Assembly: GCA_034231615.1 (NCBI GenBank)
Contig: CM067312.1
Location: 9,150,696 to 9,214,695, forward strand
Direction of reading: 5' to 3'
Length of the DNA stretch: 64,000 nt
Source of the DNA: Meghimatium bilineatum
Lineage: Eukaryota > Mollusca > Gastropoda > Stylommatophora > Philomycidae
Shown: piece after piece, positions 48,140 to 57,125 of the stretch
Position numbering within the stretch: the stretch's first letter is position 1
Layout of the letters: each line of letters starts with the position of its first letter
Notes under the pieces: generated by a model
What the model was told of the DNA's origin: nothing
The model's database searches: none
What the model saw: only the letters and a program-made list of their open reading frames with translations
Translations under genes and position numbers: made by a program

Positions 48140-50165
48140 ATACATACATCCAGCACAACTTCTTAATAACGAACACCTTCTTTAAACATAGTCACAAGTG
48201 TACACATGGTACAAATGGAACAGCTTAGAATACAAGTCACATAGACTTTGTACTCACAAAAAGAAACAATAAACGAAAAATAACAGAAGCACGAGTAATA
48301 CCTAACATGTGTGCAGACACTGACCATAAGGCAGTAATAATAGCAGTAAAAAAAAACAGAGCGAACAATAACATGCACAAGAAAAGCTCAAAGCTCCAAG
48401 GACAACTAAATATACAGAACGTGGAAGAACTAAATATGCGCGAAAAATATTTCCAGTAAGTTAACAAAGAATTCGAAAAGTTACCAGAAAACACCCAGCC
48501 ACATAGAAGAAGAATGGAAATACTTCAAAAATGCCATCATACAAACGACAGGAAATATATGCGGATATAAAAACCATAAAGGCACGAAACCAAAAATAAC
48601 AGCTCGGTGGACAGAAAAGGTAAAGATCGCAACGAAAGATAAAAAACAAAAATACAAAAAATGGCCAACAAGCAAAACGCATGAAGATTACTTAGCATAC
48701 AAGACTGTTAAGATTAACACCAAGAAAATTATCAAATCTGCAAAAACTAAGTCATGACAAGAATATGGAGAAATGCTTAACAAGGATAGACAAAACACAC
48801 CAAAGATGTTCTACAAAAAAAGTTCAAAACATGAGAAGCAAAAATGACACTTAGTACAGAAATAATCAACGATGAACAAGGTAACACACTACATAGGCCT
48901 CAAGAAATCATGGAAAGATAGAAAAATTAATTCAATCAACTATTAAACCTAAAGGAAGGAGAAGTGATTACAACAATAAATACAGTAGAAGAAGAACTAG
49001 AATCATACATCCTGAAATCCGAAATTGAAGACATAGTTAAACATGCACCAAATAACCAAGTACCAGGAATAGACTGTATACCTATAGAACTAATAAAAAT
49101 TATAGCAGGGAAAGGTATAAACTGGCTACACAAACTGCCCAATGTGATATGGATAATTATGGCTATTACTACAGACATACGGAGTTCCCCAACATCTGAT
49201 AAGCCTATGTCAGAGGATATACGCCAATAATAGTCAATGCGCAGTAAGAACGAGCACAGGTACATCGGATAATTTCCAAATTCACTAGGGAGTGAGACAG
49301 GGTTGTGTACTACCCCCCCCCCCTATTGATCATAATATACATAGATCACATTTGCAAAGTAGCAAAGACAACGGAAGAAAACAATTTAAAGGATAACTTA
49401 AACGAATTGCTATTTGCAGACGACCAAGTACTAGTAGCATCATCACAAGAGCAACTACAAAGACAAATAGATATATTACACTAAACATGACAAACCTTTA
49501 ACATGAAGATAAATATAGAGAAGACCGAAGTAATGAAGATAGGAAGAAAAGAAAGAAACACCAACATATATATTGGAAACAACAGACTTAAAGAAGTGAC
49601 AGAATTAACATACCTAGGAAGCAATATAACAACAGACTGCAGGGGCAGCGTATAAATACACAATAGATGTAGTAAAGCATACCAAGCCTAGGACAAATGA
49701 CACTAGTCTTTAGAAACAAAAATGTAGATAACACCAAAATAACACTATTCAAAACAATTATTATACCAACGCTGTGTTACCAAAGACAAACATGGACAAC
49801 GACAGTACACGATAAACGTAAACTTGTGACAGCTGAAATGGCATGCTTGCGCAGAATGCTAGGAATATCGCTAAGAGACAGAGTTGGAAATGAAGACATT
49901 AGACAAAGAACCGGTACCACTACAATCTTGAAATATATTAAGAGACAACAGATAAAATGGTTTGCACACATCAGCAGACTACCATCAGACAGCATACCAC
50001 AACAAGCTACACTACACAGATACAGTGAAGGCAGACCTAGATGCCGACCATGAAAACGATGGACCACCGAAATAAAAGAGGCGACAAACTCCACAATATA
50101 CTCAGCGCACACGAGGACCATCTCTAGAAAACTCTTTTACCCTGACGCTAAAGTCAACAAAGGGT
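48140..50165 (+). pseudogene. LINE endonuclease/RT copy with a second RT lineage
   Basis: The 5' part is the end of an AP-type endonuclease: NTFFKHSHKCTW-like, DFVLTKRNNKRKI, then ADTDHKAVII with the catalytic Asp-His pair. A linker (TARWTEKVKIATKDKKQKY, AYKTVK) leads to the RT: VPGIDCIPIELIK, GVRQGCVLPP, ELLFADDQVLVASS (motif C as FADD), LTYLGSNITTDC, PTLCYQRQTW, GNEDIRQRTGTTTILKYIK, WFAHISRLPSD and RWTTEIKEA. Multiple frameshifts, stops and a c-run expansion at about 49313-49322 inactivate it. Fragments of the same family are at 2.97, 32.84 and 43.09 kb. Confidence 0.85.
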
Positions 50166-50195
50166 TTAGTGAATAGATAGATAGATAGTTATGCA
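50166..50195. repeat. (GATA)n short tail
   Basis: gaatagatagatagatagtt follows the LINE end and may be its microsatellite tail. Confidence 0.7.
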
Positions 50196-50449
50196 AACCC
50201 CAACCCCTTCTTTCTTCACTGCTCAAGTTGCTGATCCATAAGTGTGTACTTGTATCCACGCTTCTTTGGGTTACATATCTTCAATCATATTGTATACTAT
50301 TGCTTTCTTTTGGAGAGTATTCAGTTTTCTTATTGTGTAGTTGTTGTTTATGGTGGTTTTGATAGTGAGATTTTGATGTTGCTCCCACAGAGCTGGAAAA
50401 AGTGTTTGGGTTATTTATTGTGTTATGTCTGGTATTTCATCATTGTATA

Positions 50450-51125
50450 ATCTGTTTAGTTTTTTTAATCAGTTTATAAAACTGCTGCTCTTCAGCCTTC
50501 CACTGGCTAGCTCATCGAACCTGGTCTTCATTTGGTGTGTTAGCCTGTTCTTGTACTTTTCTGCATGATCTTAGTGTTATGTCTGTATGGTACAGTGAGG
50601 TGGGGGATTGGATTCCTCTTTTTTCCCATTTCATTTATGGGAAGGTCTTCATGGCACTTGCGATAAGGCGAAGTGCTTGTTTTTGTACCTTGTCCAGAGC
50701 TTGTAGATGGAAATCGGTTGATGAAGTCTATGCTCTTGATCCATATTCTAATTCGTCTACTTGCACTTGCATATACCATTTTTAAGGTTGCCGTTTTATG
50801 CCTCTCCCAAGCTTGTTCCTGCCAATTACCTTAAGATGGCAAGTTTCTTTCTTGCCTTTGCCAATTTCTAAATGTAAGGCATCCATGCCAGTTTCTTATC
50901 TAGTGTGATGCCTAAGTACACCGGTTCCACTTCTATTTTGATACGTGCATTTCAAATTTATCTCTCCTACCTTGTCTTTAATTGAGATCGTGTTGAGTGT
51001 TGTTGATGACTTGTCAGCATTCATCTGTATCATCCATTTCTATGCCATGCTGCCATGTTGTCTGCTGCATTTTGTACTTTTTTTGACGATCTTCTGATGT
51101 TCTCCTACACACCACGACACGACAT
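50450..51125 (-). pseudogene. LINE RT fragment, minus strand (RNase H lineage)
   Basis: On the minus strand: DYVVSWC (the motif C region, altered), GEHQKIVKKVQNAADNMAAW, then VEPVYLGITLDKKLAW, ELEYGSRA, LDKVQKQALRLIASAMKTFP and NEMGKKRNPIPHL. These are the post-palm motifs of Jockey/I-group LINEs that carry a downstream RNase H, so this may be the RT half of the family represented at 18.9 and 36.4 kb. Stops and shifts are present. Confidence 0.75.
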
Positions 51126-51600
51126 AATCAGTGCACAGGGCAGCGTTAACGAAATAAGCAGTAATGTATCATTAGTAGCTATTTAAAAAAATGGTAGTGT
51201 GTCCTATCCGTGACGTAGCCATTAAATCAACATTTTATTTGGCTGTAAGGATGTTGTAGACAATATAAATACGTTCAGTAGTTTACCATTGATTTCTGAA
51301 CGGTCCAGATGCACAATTGCCTGTAAAAAGGTTCGTACCGGACACCTTCACCGTTAATACCAGCTGCTATTTACGTGGAAAATATCACACGCCTTGAACG
51401 AAGAAAACTGGTATAACGGAGGGGGGGGGGGTGGGGTGGGGGGCGTTGAAACATTTATGTCTTGTAAAATGGGCGATCGCCCCCAAAAACGTTTGGATAC
51501 CTATGATTTTGACCGTTCAGAAAAAATGACAATTTACTGAACGCATCAATTACATAGAAAATCACTACAGCCAAGAAGTGCTTTTGTGATGGCTACATTC
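51126..51600. other. Unassigned, with a G-rich run
   Basis: At 51419-51447 the sequence ggagggggggggggtggggt, ggggggcg offers more than four G runs, suitable for a G-quadruplex. No gene seen. Confidence 0.6.
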
Positions 51601-51604
51601 TGAA

Positions 51605-51835
51605 TGGAATATGTCACCCTTTTACCCACTGTGTGGGAAGTTTTTCCACTGAGTCGGAAGTTTTTCCACTGAGTGGGAAGTTTTTTCCGACTAAGTACGA
51701 AGTATATTTTCACTAAGTGGGAAGTTTTTCCCCACTGAGTAGTAAGTATATTTTCACTGAGTGGGAAGTTTTTCACCGAGTGGGAAGTTTTTTTAACTGA
51801 GTGGGAAGTTTTCTTTCACTGAGTGAGAAGTTTTT
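51605..51835. repeat. Imperfect array of about 20-25 bp
   Basis: cactgagtgggaagtttttc recurs about ten times with spacing changes and point changes (tcggaag, tacgaag). Confidence 0.85.
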
Positions 51836-51839
51836 TTTT

Positions 51840-52500
51840 AAATGGGTCTTCATGGACAATCTCTTTCATCGTATCCTCCCACACCACAATTTCGTCATCT
51901 TTCCTCTTAAATCCATCTCTCTTTTGACTTCCTCAGAAGAGGCACGATCTAATCAACGGAGTTATCTGATCAAGTTTATAGCAGCCAGATTTATATGATA
52001 ACGGAAGAAATAAACCATTATCCTTATTGAAATGAATGATAGATTTATGATTCCAGTCTGAATATCCTCAGATTCACTTATTTATGTGTGTACTGTATTA
52101 AGGTTATATCCGTACTGACGTTTTGAGAAAAGGAGCGAATCAAAGCCAGATCTGGAAATAGATACGGGGACATGCGTGGATTATTGTTTCAGTTGAACAA
52201 GAAATTGATGTGAGGTTACATTATTTCGAACAGTGTTTCTTCCTTCAAATACTGTATAATGTATAGTTTTTCAGATATTACTGAATTTGTAGGTGCTCGT
52301 AGTTAAGGGGTTTGAAGGATTCAACGGCATAAATTAGTGCCTCTTATTTCTCACTCTTGCGTTTTCCCCCCAAAAACCATCAGAATTACCACAGAAACTA
52401 AATGGTTAGATTAATTTAATATACCCAATCCTTTTATACCCACATCACTGATCATAAAAGGGAATCACACAAGAAAATGTGCAAATGGTCTATTTTTTAG
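51840..52500. other. Unassigned AT-rich stretch
   Basis: No protein-like frame, RNA gene or repeat recognised. Confidence 0.45.
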
Positions 52501-52518
52501 GTAAAGCCCACTTCTTAC

Positions 52519-52792
52519 TGAAAACATACCTACAGCTCTGGTCAAGCGTATATGTTACTAGAAAACATACATACAACTCTGGTCAAGTATATATGTTAAT
52601 GGAAAACATACATACAGCTCTGGTCAAGCGTATATGTTATAGGAAAACATACATACAGCTCTGGTCAAGCGTATATGTTATAGGAAAACATACTTACAGC
52701 TCTGATCACGCGTATAAATTATTGGAAAACATACCTACAGCTCTGGTCACGCGTATAAATTATTGGAAAACATACCTACAGTTCTGGTCACG
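52519..52792. repeat. 41-bp array next to the Polinton
   Basis: About 6.5 copies of ggaaaacatacatacagctc, tggtcaagcgtatatgttat, a. It stops just before the Polinton's left region, so the element abuts a tandem array. Confidence 0.93.
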
Positions 52793-52827
52793 TGAGTAGT
52801 GTATTAGGGATGGAACGAGGTGTGGAT

Positions 52828-52945
52828 GTGCTGGATGTGCCGAGTGTGCCGAGTGTGCCCGAGTGTGCAACCGAATGTGCAACCGAATGTGCAACCGAAT
52901 GTGCCCGAGTGTGCAATCGAATGTGCTGAGTGTGCTCGCACATTC
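52828..52945. repeat. Short GTGTGC/AATGTGC-rich repeats, left of the ATPase
   Basis: The heptamer-octamer blocks gccgagtgt and aaccgaatgtgc alternate about eight times. They may be part of a control or terminal region of the element, but no function can be shown. Confidence 0.7.
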
Positions 52946-53166
52946 AATATGGTGGTGAAACCTGTCAAAACCGGTCGAACCCGGGCGAACCCGCGCGGTG
53001 TGTGTGTGCCCGGGGTGGGGGCAGACGGCTAGTAGGGCGGCGAGGTCCCCGACCCAGACAACTGGAAAAGGGGTGGGTAGTATATATGTGTTTGTATGCT
53101 GGGTGGGTAGTGTTTTCCATGCAAAATTGTGTTGAAAACTATGGCTATGGTGCGCTGTGTGTGTGT

Positions 53167-53184
53167 GTGTTATATAAATATATG
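53167..53184 (+). promoter_or_regulatory. TATA-like promoter of the ATPase-led gene block
   Basis: tgttatataaatatatgt lies 33-50 bases before the ATPase start codon and follows a (gt)n run. It is the only TATA-like site I saw ahead of the nine-gene block. Promoter function is inferred. Confidence 0.5.
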
Positions 53185-53215
53185 TAACATACGACAAAAA
53201 TGCTCATTAACATAA

Positions 53216-53830
53216 ATGGATACAAGGTGGAAACACCCTTTTACAGCTATGATTGCTGGTCCGACTGGGTGTGGAAAAACTGTTTTTGTGCAAAATTTCT
53301 TAAAATATGTGCACGAGCTGGTGGATCCGATACCAGAGGAAATTATCTGGTGTTATGGGGCGTGGCAGGCTGCGTATGAGACCATGCCGGGTGTTAAATT
53401 TATTGAAGGTCTACCAGACGTGGAGCAATGGACTGGTGATAAACCAAGACTGTTGGTTATTGATGATTTGATGAGTGAAACAGATGATCGCGTTACTAAA
53501 TTATTCACTAAAGGAAGTCATCATCGGAGTCTGAGCGTGTTGTATATTGTGCAGAATTTGTTTGGTAAAAACAAAGAACACAGAACAATTAGCCTCAACT
53601 CACACTATATTGTGCTTTTCAAGAACCCACGTGACGGCTCGCAGATTATACATTTGGCCAAGCAAATGTACCCCGGTCAGAATAGTTATGTGCAAGATAG
53701 TTTTAAAGACGCAACAGCGGCCCCACATGGTTATTTGTTGATAGATCTCAGACAGGCAACACCGGATCATTTGAGATTGCGGAGTCATATATTTCCTGGA
53801 GAAAACCAAGTCGTATACGTTCCAAAATAA
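53216..53830 (+). CDS. Polinton DNA-packaging ATPase (FtsK/HerA-type, A32-like)
   Basis: The 204-residue P-loop ATPase is expected to pump the genome into the capsid. Walker A is GPTGCGKT at residues 15-22. Walker B is LLVIDDL at 79-85 with the acidic pair at 83-84. The sensor-like segment YIVQNLF is at 110-116 and FKNPRD at 135-140, all in the usual order for A32-like packaging ATPases of Polintons, adintoviruses and poxviruses. The length is normal for Polintons. The ATG in ataaatggat follows a TATA-like site by about 40 bases. The stop is followed after two bases by the next start. The frame is intact. Confidence 0.96.
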   Translation: MDTRWKHPFTAMIAGPTGCGKTVFVQNFLKYVHELVDPIPEEIIWCYGAWQAAYETMPGVKFIEGLPDVEQWTGDKPRLLVIDDLMSETDDRVTKLFTKGSHHRSLSVLYIVQNLFGKNKEHRTISLNSHYIVLFKNPRDGSQIIHLAKQMYPGQNSYVQDSFKDATAAPHGYLLIDLRQATPDHLRLRSHIFPGENQVVYVPK

Positions 53831-53832
53831 AA

Positions 53833-54156
53833 ATGACTGACGCTTTGAGACGTCACGGCCCAATGTTAAAAACCCTGTGCCGTGCAAAACCAGCTGTCGT
53901 GAAGAGTATAATAAAAACAGCATCACCGGCTCTCATACGCACCCTGTGTGAATGTTCCCACAATATCTTAAAAGGGCATGTTCGACTTACCAAGCATCAG
54001 AAGACCCGACTGCAACGACACAAGACTAATCTCAGACTGCTCACTCGCAAAAAGACTACCGTGAAAAGAAGGAAACATATTCTTCAACAAGGGGGTTTCA
54101 TAGGCGCGTTACTGAAACCTGTCCTGAGTGTGTTGGGTAGTCTCTTGGGTGTATAA
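53833..54156 (+). CDS. Small basic protein with hydrophobic C-terminus, Polinton core type
   Basis: The protein has 107 residues. The central part (46-82) is very rich in Lys and Arg (for example KHQKTRLQRHKTNLRLL, TRKKTTVKRRK), suiting nucleic-acid binding. QQGGF at 85-89 precedes a hydrophobic Gly/Leu-rich end (90-107). Similar small basic frames with a terminal GG-hydrophobic tail accompany other Polintons as far as I recall. A genome-condensing or membrane-active virion role is inference. GG could be a site for the adenain-like protease. Start and stop overlap the next gene as taATG (1 base). Confidence 0.75.
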   Translation: MTDALRRHGPMLKTLCRAKPAVVKSIIKTASPALIRTLCECSHNILKGHVRLTKHQKTRLQRHKTNLRLLTRKKTTVKRRKHILQQGGFIGALLKPVLSVLGSLLGV

Positions 54157-54608
54157 TGGCCAAGAAAATGTTGCTGATCGATCCACGGGTACTAGAAACT
54201 TTACAGCAAAAATCTACGTACACACCACCTGATAGTTTAACGGATAACATGCGTGATCTGGATCAACAGATGCGTGATGTTTTAGATCGTTCTGATTTAT
54301 CTAATGCTGATAAAGCTAGACTTTACCAGCAAACATTACAACAGTATTTGATTCGCCTTGACCAGTACAAAAACAGACCGTTGGGTTTATTAGACTTCAA
54401 ACCACCTTCGTTGGTACCTGTAGAACCAGCACATAACAAACCAACTCTGTCGGTCCCTATCGAACCACCGCATAAAACCGAAGAAGCAGCTGAGAAAATT
54501 CCAGACAAGGTTGAAGTGACGCCCGACCCACCTAAACGTTCGCTCAGGAAGAAAAGGAAAAGTAAAATTCCTACGCCTACCAAAACACCCATTTGGGAAT
54601 CATGGTAG
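54156..54608 (+). CDS. Conserved-looking hypothetical Polinton protein
   Basis: The product has 150 residues. The N-terminal part has a MLLIDPRVLETL start and a predicted helical segment, DNMRDLDQQMRDVL to ADKARLYQQTLQQYL (30-65), which suggests a coiled or helical assembly region. The second half is Pro-rich with two related blocks, LVPVEPAHNKP and LSVPIEPPHK, and a basic patch (RSLRKKRKSK, 128-137) before IWESW. No domain is recognised. It overlaps the preceding gene by one base and the integrase start by seven. Position in the block suggests a virion or integration accessory role. Confidence 0.75.
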   Translation: MAKKMLLIDPRVLETLQQKSTYTPPDSLTDNMRDLDQQMRDVLDRSDLSNADKARLYQQTLQQYLIRLDQYKNRPLGLLDFKPPSLVPVEPAHNKPTLSVPIEPPHKTEEAAEKIPDKVEVTPDPPKRSLRKKRKSKIPTPTKTPIWESW

Positions 54609-55651
54609 ACAAAATGTTGTCGCGCCATTACTACAACCCTAAGAAAGCTGGAGCGTATGGTGGTGTTAGTGGTTTACAACGTACCACCAAACTTGAAACA
54701 AAACAAGTCATAGACTGGCTAAGGCATCAGGATACTTACACTTTACATAAACCTATTCGGCGTCGCTTTAAAAGACGTGTAACCATAACAGGTGGTATAG
54801 ACCAACAGTTTCAAGCTGATTTAATTGATCTTACAAAGTTAAGAAAATACAACGATGGATATTCATATTTGGTGACGTGTATAGATGTGTTTAGTAAATT
54901 CGCTTGGGCTGTTCCGATCAAGAACAAAACTGGAAAAGCTTTAGTCGAAGCTGTGAGTAGTATTTTAGAACAAAGAAAACCAATAAATTTTCAAACCGAC
55001 AAGGGTTCGGAATTTACCAATAAAACATTTCTCAAGTTTCTTAAAGACAACGGTGTTCATTTCTTCACAACTGAAAATGAAGATGTCAAAGCCGCTGTTG
55101 TCGAACGTTTCAATCGTACATTGAAGGAGAAAATGTGGCGATATTTCACTAAAAGCAATAAACCTCGTTATGTAGATGTGATAAACGCCTTGCTTCGAAA
55201 TTATAATTATTCATTTCATAGGAGTATTCGGATGGCGCCTGTAGACGTTAATACGGGTAATCAAACCCAAGTGTGGAATACGTTATATGGAGAGCGACCA
55301 ACAGACAGAAAAGTATATTTCAATGTTGGTGATAGGGTGAGAATCGGGCTAGGCAGACACAATTTTAAAAAAGGATATACACCTGCGTGGACAGAAGAAC
55401 TGTTTACCGTCAGGCAGATACAACCGACAACACCTATAACTTATACGATCAAAGATGATGCGGGCGAAGAAGTGCAAGGTTCCTTTTACAAAGAAGAACT
55501 TCAAAAAGTTGGTGACAAAACAACGTTTCGTATCGAAACAGTCCTAGAAGAACGTGGGGCTGGACATCGGAAACAGTATTTAGTCAAGTGGTTCGGCTAT
55601 AATTCTTCATTCAATTCCTGGGTGTCGGCCACAGACATTACAAGATACTAA
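54602..55651 (+). CDS. Polinton integrase (RVE family) with C-terminal chromodomain
   Basis: The 349-residue DDE integrase is expected to insert the element into host DNA. Catalytic residues are D73 (in FQADLIDL), D133 (QTDKGSEF) and E168 (VVERFNRTLKEKMW). An SH3-like region (FNVGDRVRIG, about 242-251) follows, then a chromodomain at about 305-345 with YLVKWFGYNSSFNSWV, which keeps the aromatic cage positions and could direct integration to marked chromatin. The start was placed at the ATG at 54602; an in-frame TTG nine bases earlier is not needed. The stop overlaps the next ATG by one base. No interruption is seen. Confidence 0.96.
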   Translation: MVDKMLSRHYYNPKKAGAYGGVSGLQRTTKLETKQVIDWLRHQDTYTLHKPIRRRFKRRVTITGGIDQQFQADLIDLTKLRKYNDGYSYLVTCIDVFSKFAWAVPIKNKTGKALVEAVSSILEQRKPINFQTDKGSEFTNKTFLKFLKDNGVHFFTTENEDVKAAVVERFNRTLKEKMWRYFTKSNKPRYVDVINALLRNYNYSFHRSIRMAPVDVNTGNQTQVWNTLYGERPTDRKVYFNVGDRVRIGLGRHNFKKGYTPAWTEELFTVRQIQPTTPITYTIKDDAGEEVQGSFYKEELQKVGDKTTFRIETVLEERGAGHRKQYLVKWFGYNSSFNSWVSATDITRY

Positions 55652-55914
55652 TGGAAATTGATCAAGTTGAAACAGTATTACGGCCAGAAGAAGAAAGAGC
55701 AGGGGTACGAACATCACTCTGGGTCTTATTCGGTAAACTGGTCCCACGTTTAGAAATTGTTTTCCTTTGTCAAATGATTATTATATATGTGGTGATTGGT
55801 GTTTCATTATTTAATCTGTCTCGAGTCGACCTCGATGCACCTGGCGCCAAGATCTGGATCGCCTTACTGAGTAGCTGTTTGGGATACATGCTACCAAACC
55901 CAAAGCTAGGATGA
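55651..55914 (+). CDS. Small two-helix membrane protein of the Polinton
   Basis: The product has 87 residues. Two hydrophobic segments are visible: about 34-56 (IVFLCQMIIIYVVIGVSLF) and about 66-81 (AKIWIALLSSCLGYML), joined by a short acidic loop. The first 30 residues are soluble and charged. Such a small membrane frame next to the integrase is familiar from other Polintons (recollection). The function is unknown; virion entry, assembly or release are all possible. It overlaps the integrase stop by one base and the minor capsid start by four (ATGA). Confidence 0.8.
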   Translation: MEIDQVETVLRPEEERAGVRTSLWVLFGKLVPRLEIVFLCQMIIIYVVIGVSLFNLSRVDLDAPGAKIWIALLSSCLGYMLPNPKLG

Positions 55915-56666
55915 GTTTCTACATTACCTTACCGAGCAATTCTTCAATGAACATTTATCCGGACAATAACCCGAGCCATTATTTTGTCAAACTTCCACAA
56001 ACTATAGAGATGAATTCCCAATATGAGGTGGGTCTAGCTGAAATTCAATTTCCAAACACATATTTCAACGTTCTTGATGGTGAGGTGTGGTTGACAAATG
56101 TCCACCCACCATCTAATAACCTGAACGGTGTAATAACTATGCCGGCCGGTCTATACGACTCACCAGAGGGTTTTATCTACGAACTCAATTCTAAGCTGAC
56201 CAATGCTGGTCGTATTGCGAAAATTTATTACAATAAAGCTTCAAAGAGAGCCACAATTAAGATTCTCGATGAAGGTACTGAACTTGCACTGAGTGAGACG
56301 CTGAAAAATATTTTAGCACTACCAAAAACACGTCTGACCTATGACGACGCAGATCGAACCAGTCAAGATATGGTCGATATGGATCGCGATATGAAAAATG
56401 TCTACGTGTATTCAGACATTGTATCTGCGCGTTCAGTGGGTGATGCGATGGTCCCACTATTACGCTCTGTACCCATATTGGACAAGACAGCTACCTCAGT
56501 GTTTCGAATCTATGATAAACCCCATTATGCACCTCTGAGTCGCTTCTCGTTTGATGCCGTTGAAATCCTTTTAACCACAGACCAAGGCAAGAAGATCGCA
56601 TTTACAGCTGGGACGTCAACGGTGACACTTCATTTTCGTTCTCGCAAACGGTTTGACTTGGAGTAA
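55911..56666 (+). CDS. Minor capsid (penton-like) protein
   Basis: The product has 251 residues and is expected to form the vertex capsomer with a single jelly roll. Diagnostic stretches are FYITLPSNSSMNIYPDN (3-19), the beta-rich SQYEVGLAEIQFPNTYFNV (36-54), NVYVYSDIVSARSVGDAMV (163-181), and HYAPLSRFSFDAVEILLT to STVTLHFR at the end. This order is typical of Polinton minor capsid proteins and the length is usual. The start ATG overlaps the preceding stop (ATGA), which suggests coupled translation or a separate transcript. The frame is intact. Confidence 0.93.
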   Translation: MSFYITLPSNSSMNIYPDNNPSHYFVKLPQTIEMNSQYEVGLAEIQFPNTYFNVLDGEVWLTNVHPPSNNLNGVITMPAGLYDSPEGFIYELNSKLTNAGRIAKIYYNKASKRATIKILDEGTELALSETLKNILALPKTRLTYDDADRTSQDMVDMDRDMKNVYVYSDIVSARSVGDAMVPLLRSVPILDKTATSVFRIYDKPHYAPLSRFSFDAVEILLTTDQGKKIAFTAGTSTVTLHFRSRKRFDLE

Positions 56667-56669
56667 ACA

Positions 56670-57125
56670 ATGGTTAGACACGCAACAATCCACAGAAATC
56701 CTAAGCTATATGAGGAATTTTTCTGTAACCAAGCTGGGAATGGGCTACCCGTATTTGTCGGTGGTAGACATCAAAAAGGACACGGGCTAGGTAGTTTCTT
56801 TAGCGGTCTGGGTAGAATGGTACTACCCTGGTTAAAAACAGGTGGTAAAGCTCTACTTAGAGAAGGTGTTACTTCTGGTTTACAAGTGGCCCAGGATGCT
56901 TTAGGTGGTGTGAATATTCGCGATTCTATGCGAGATAGAGCCAAAGAAGCTGGCCAGCGCCTATTGGCTGGTGCTGTCGACCACGTTACCCAATCAGGTC
57001 GTGGTATTAGACATCGAAAACGACCAACACCACCGGGTGCACCCTGCCGGAAAAGAATAAAACCAGCCGCTAAACGACACCGAGCTCATTCCAAGCAGAA
57101 CAAGACCCGAGACATATTCGCGTAA
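56670..57125 (+). CDS. Basic protein with amphipathic helix, adenovirus pVI/pX-like in layout
   Basis: The product has 151 residues. KGHGLGSFFSGLGRMVLPWL (36-55) leads into a Gly/Ala-rich amphipathic stretch up to VAQDALGG (73-80). The tail from 110 is strongly basic (GRGIRHRKRP, CRKRIKP, KRHRAHSKQNK). The layout matches Polinton proteins compared with adenoviral membrane-lytic or core proteins. QSGRG at 108-112 and ALGG at 77-80 are possible adenain-type cleavage sites. It starts three bases after the minor capsid stop and overlaps the major capsid start by one base. Confidence 0.85.
   Translation: MVRHATIHRNPKLYEEFFCNQAGNGLPVFVGGRHQKGHGLGSFFSGLGRMVLPWLKTGGKALLREGVTSGLQVAQDALGGVNIRDSMRDRAKEAGQRLLAGAVDHVTQSGRGIRHRKRPTPPGAPCRKRIKPAAKRHRAHSKQNKTRDIFA

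Noticed and set aside
52930..53197. Short plus- and minus-strand frames just left of the ATPase
   Set aside because: They overlap each other, lack motifs and run through simple gt repeats.
52519..53215. Left terminal inverted repeat of the Polinton
   Set aside because: I looked for the reverse complement of 52790-52830 and nearby sequence at 61.7-64.0 kb by eye and found none. A proper alignment is needed before saying the repeats are absent.
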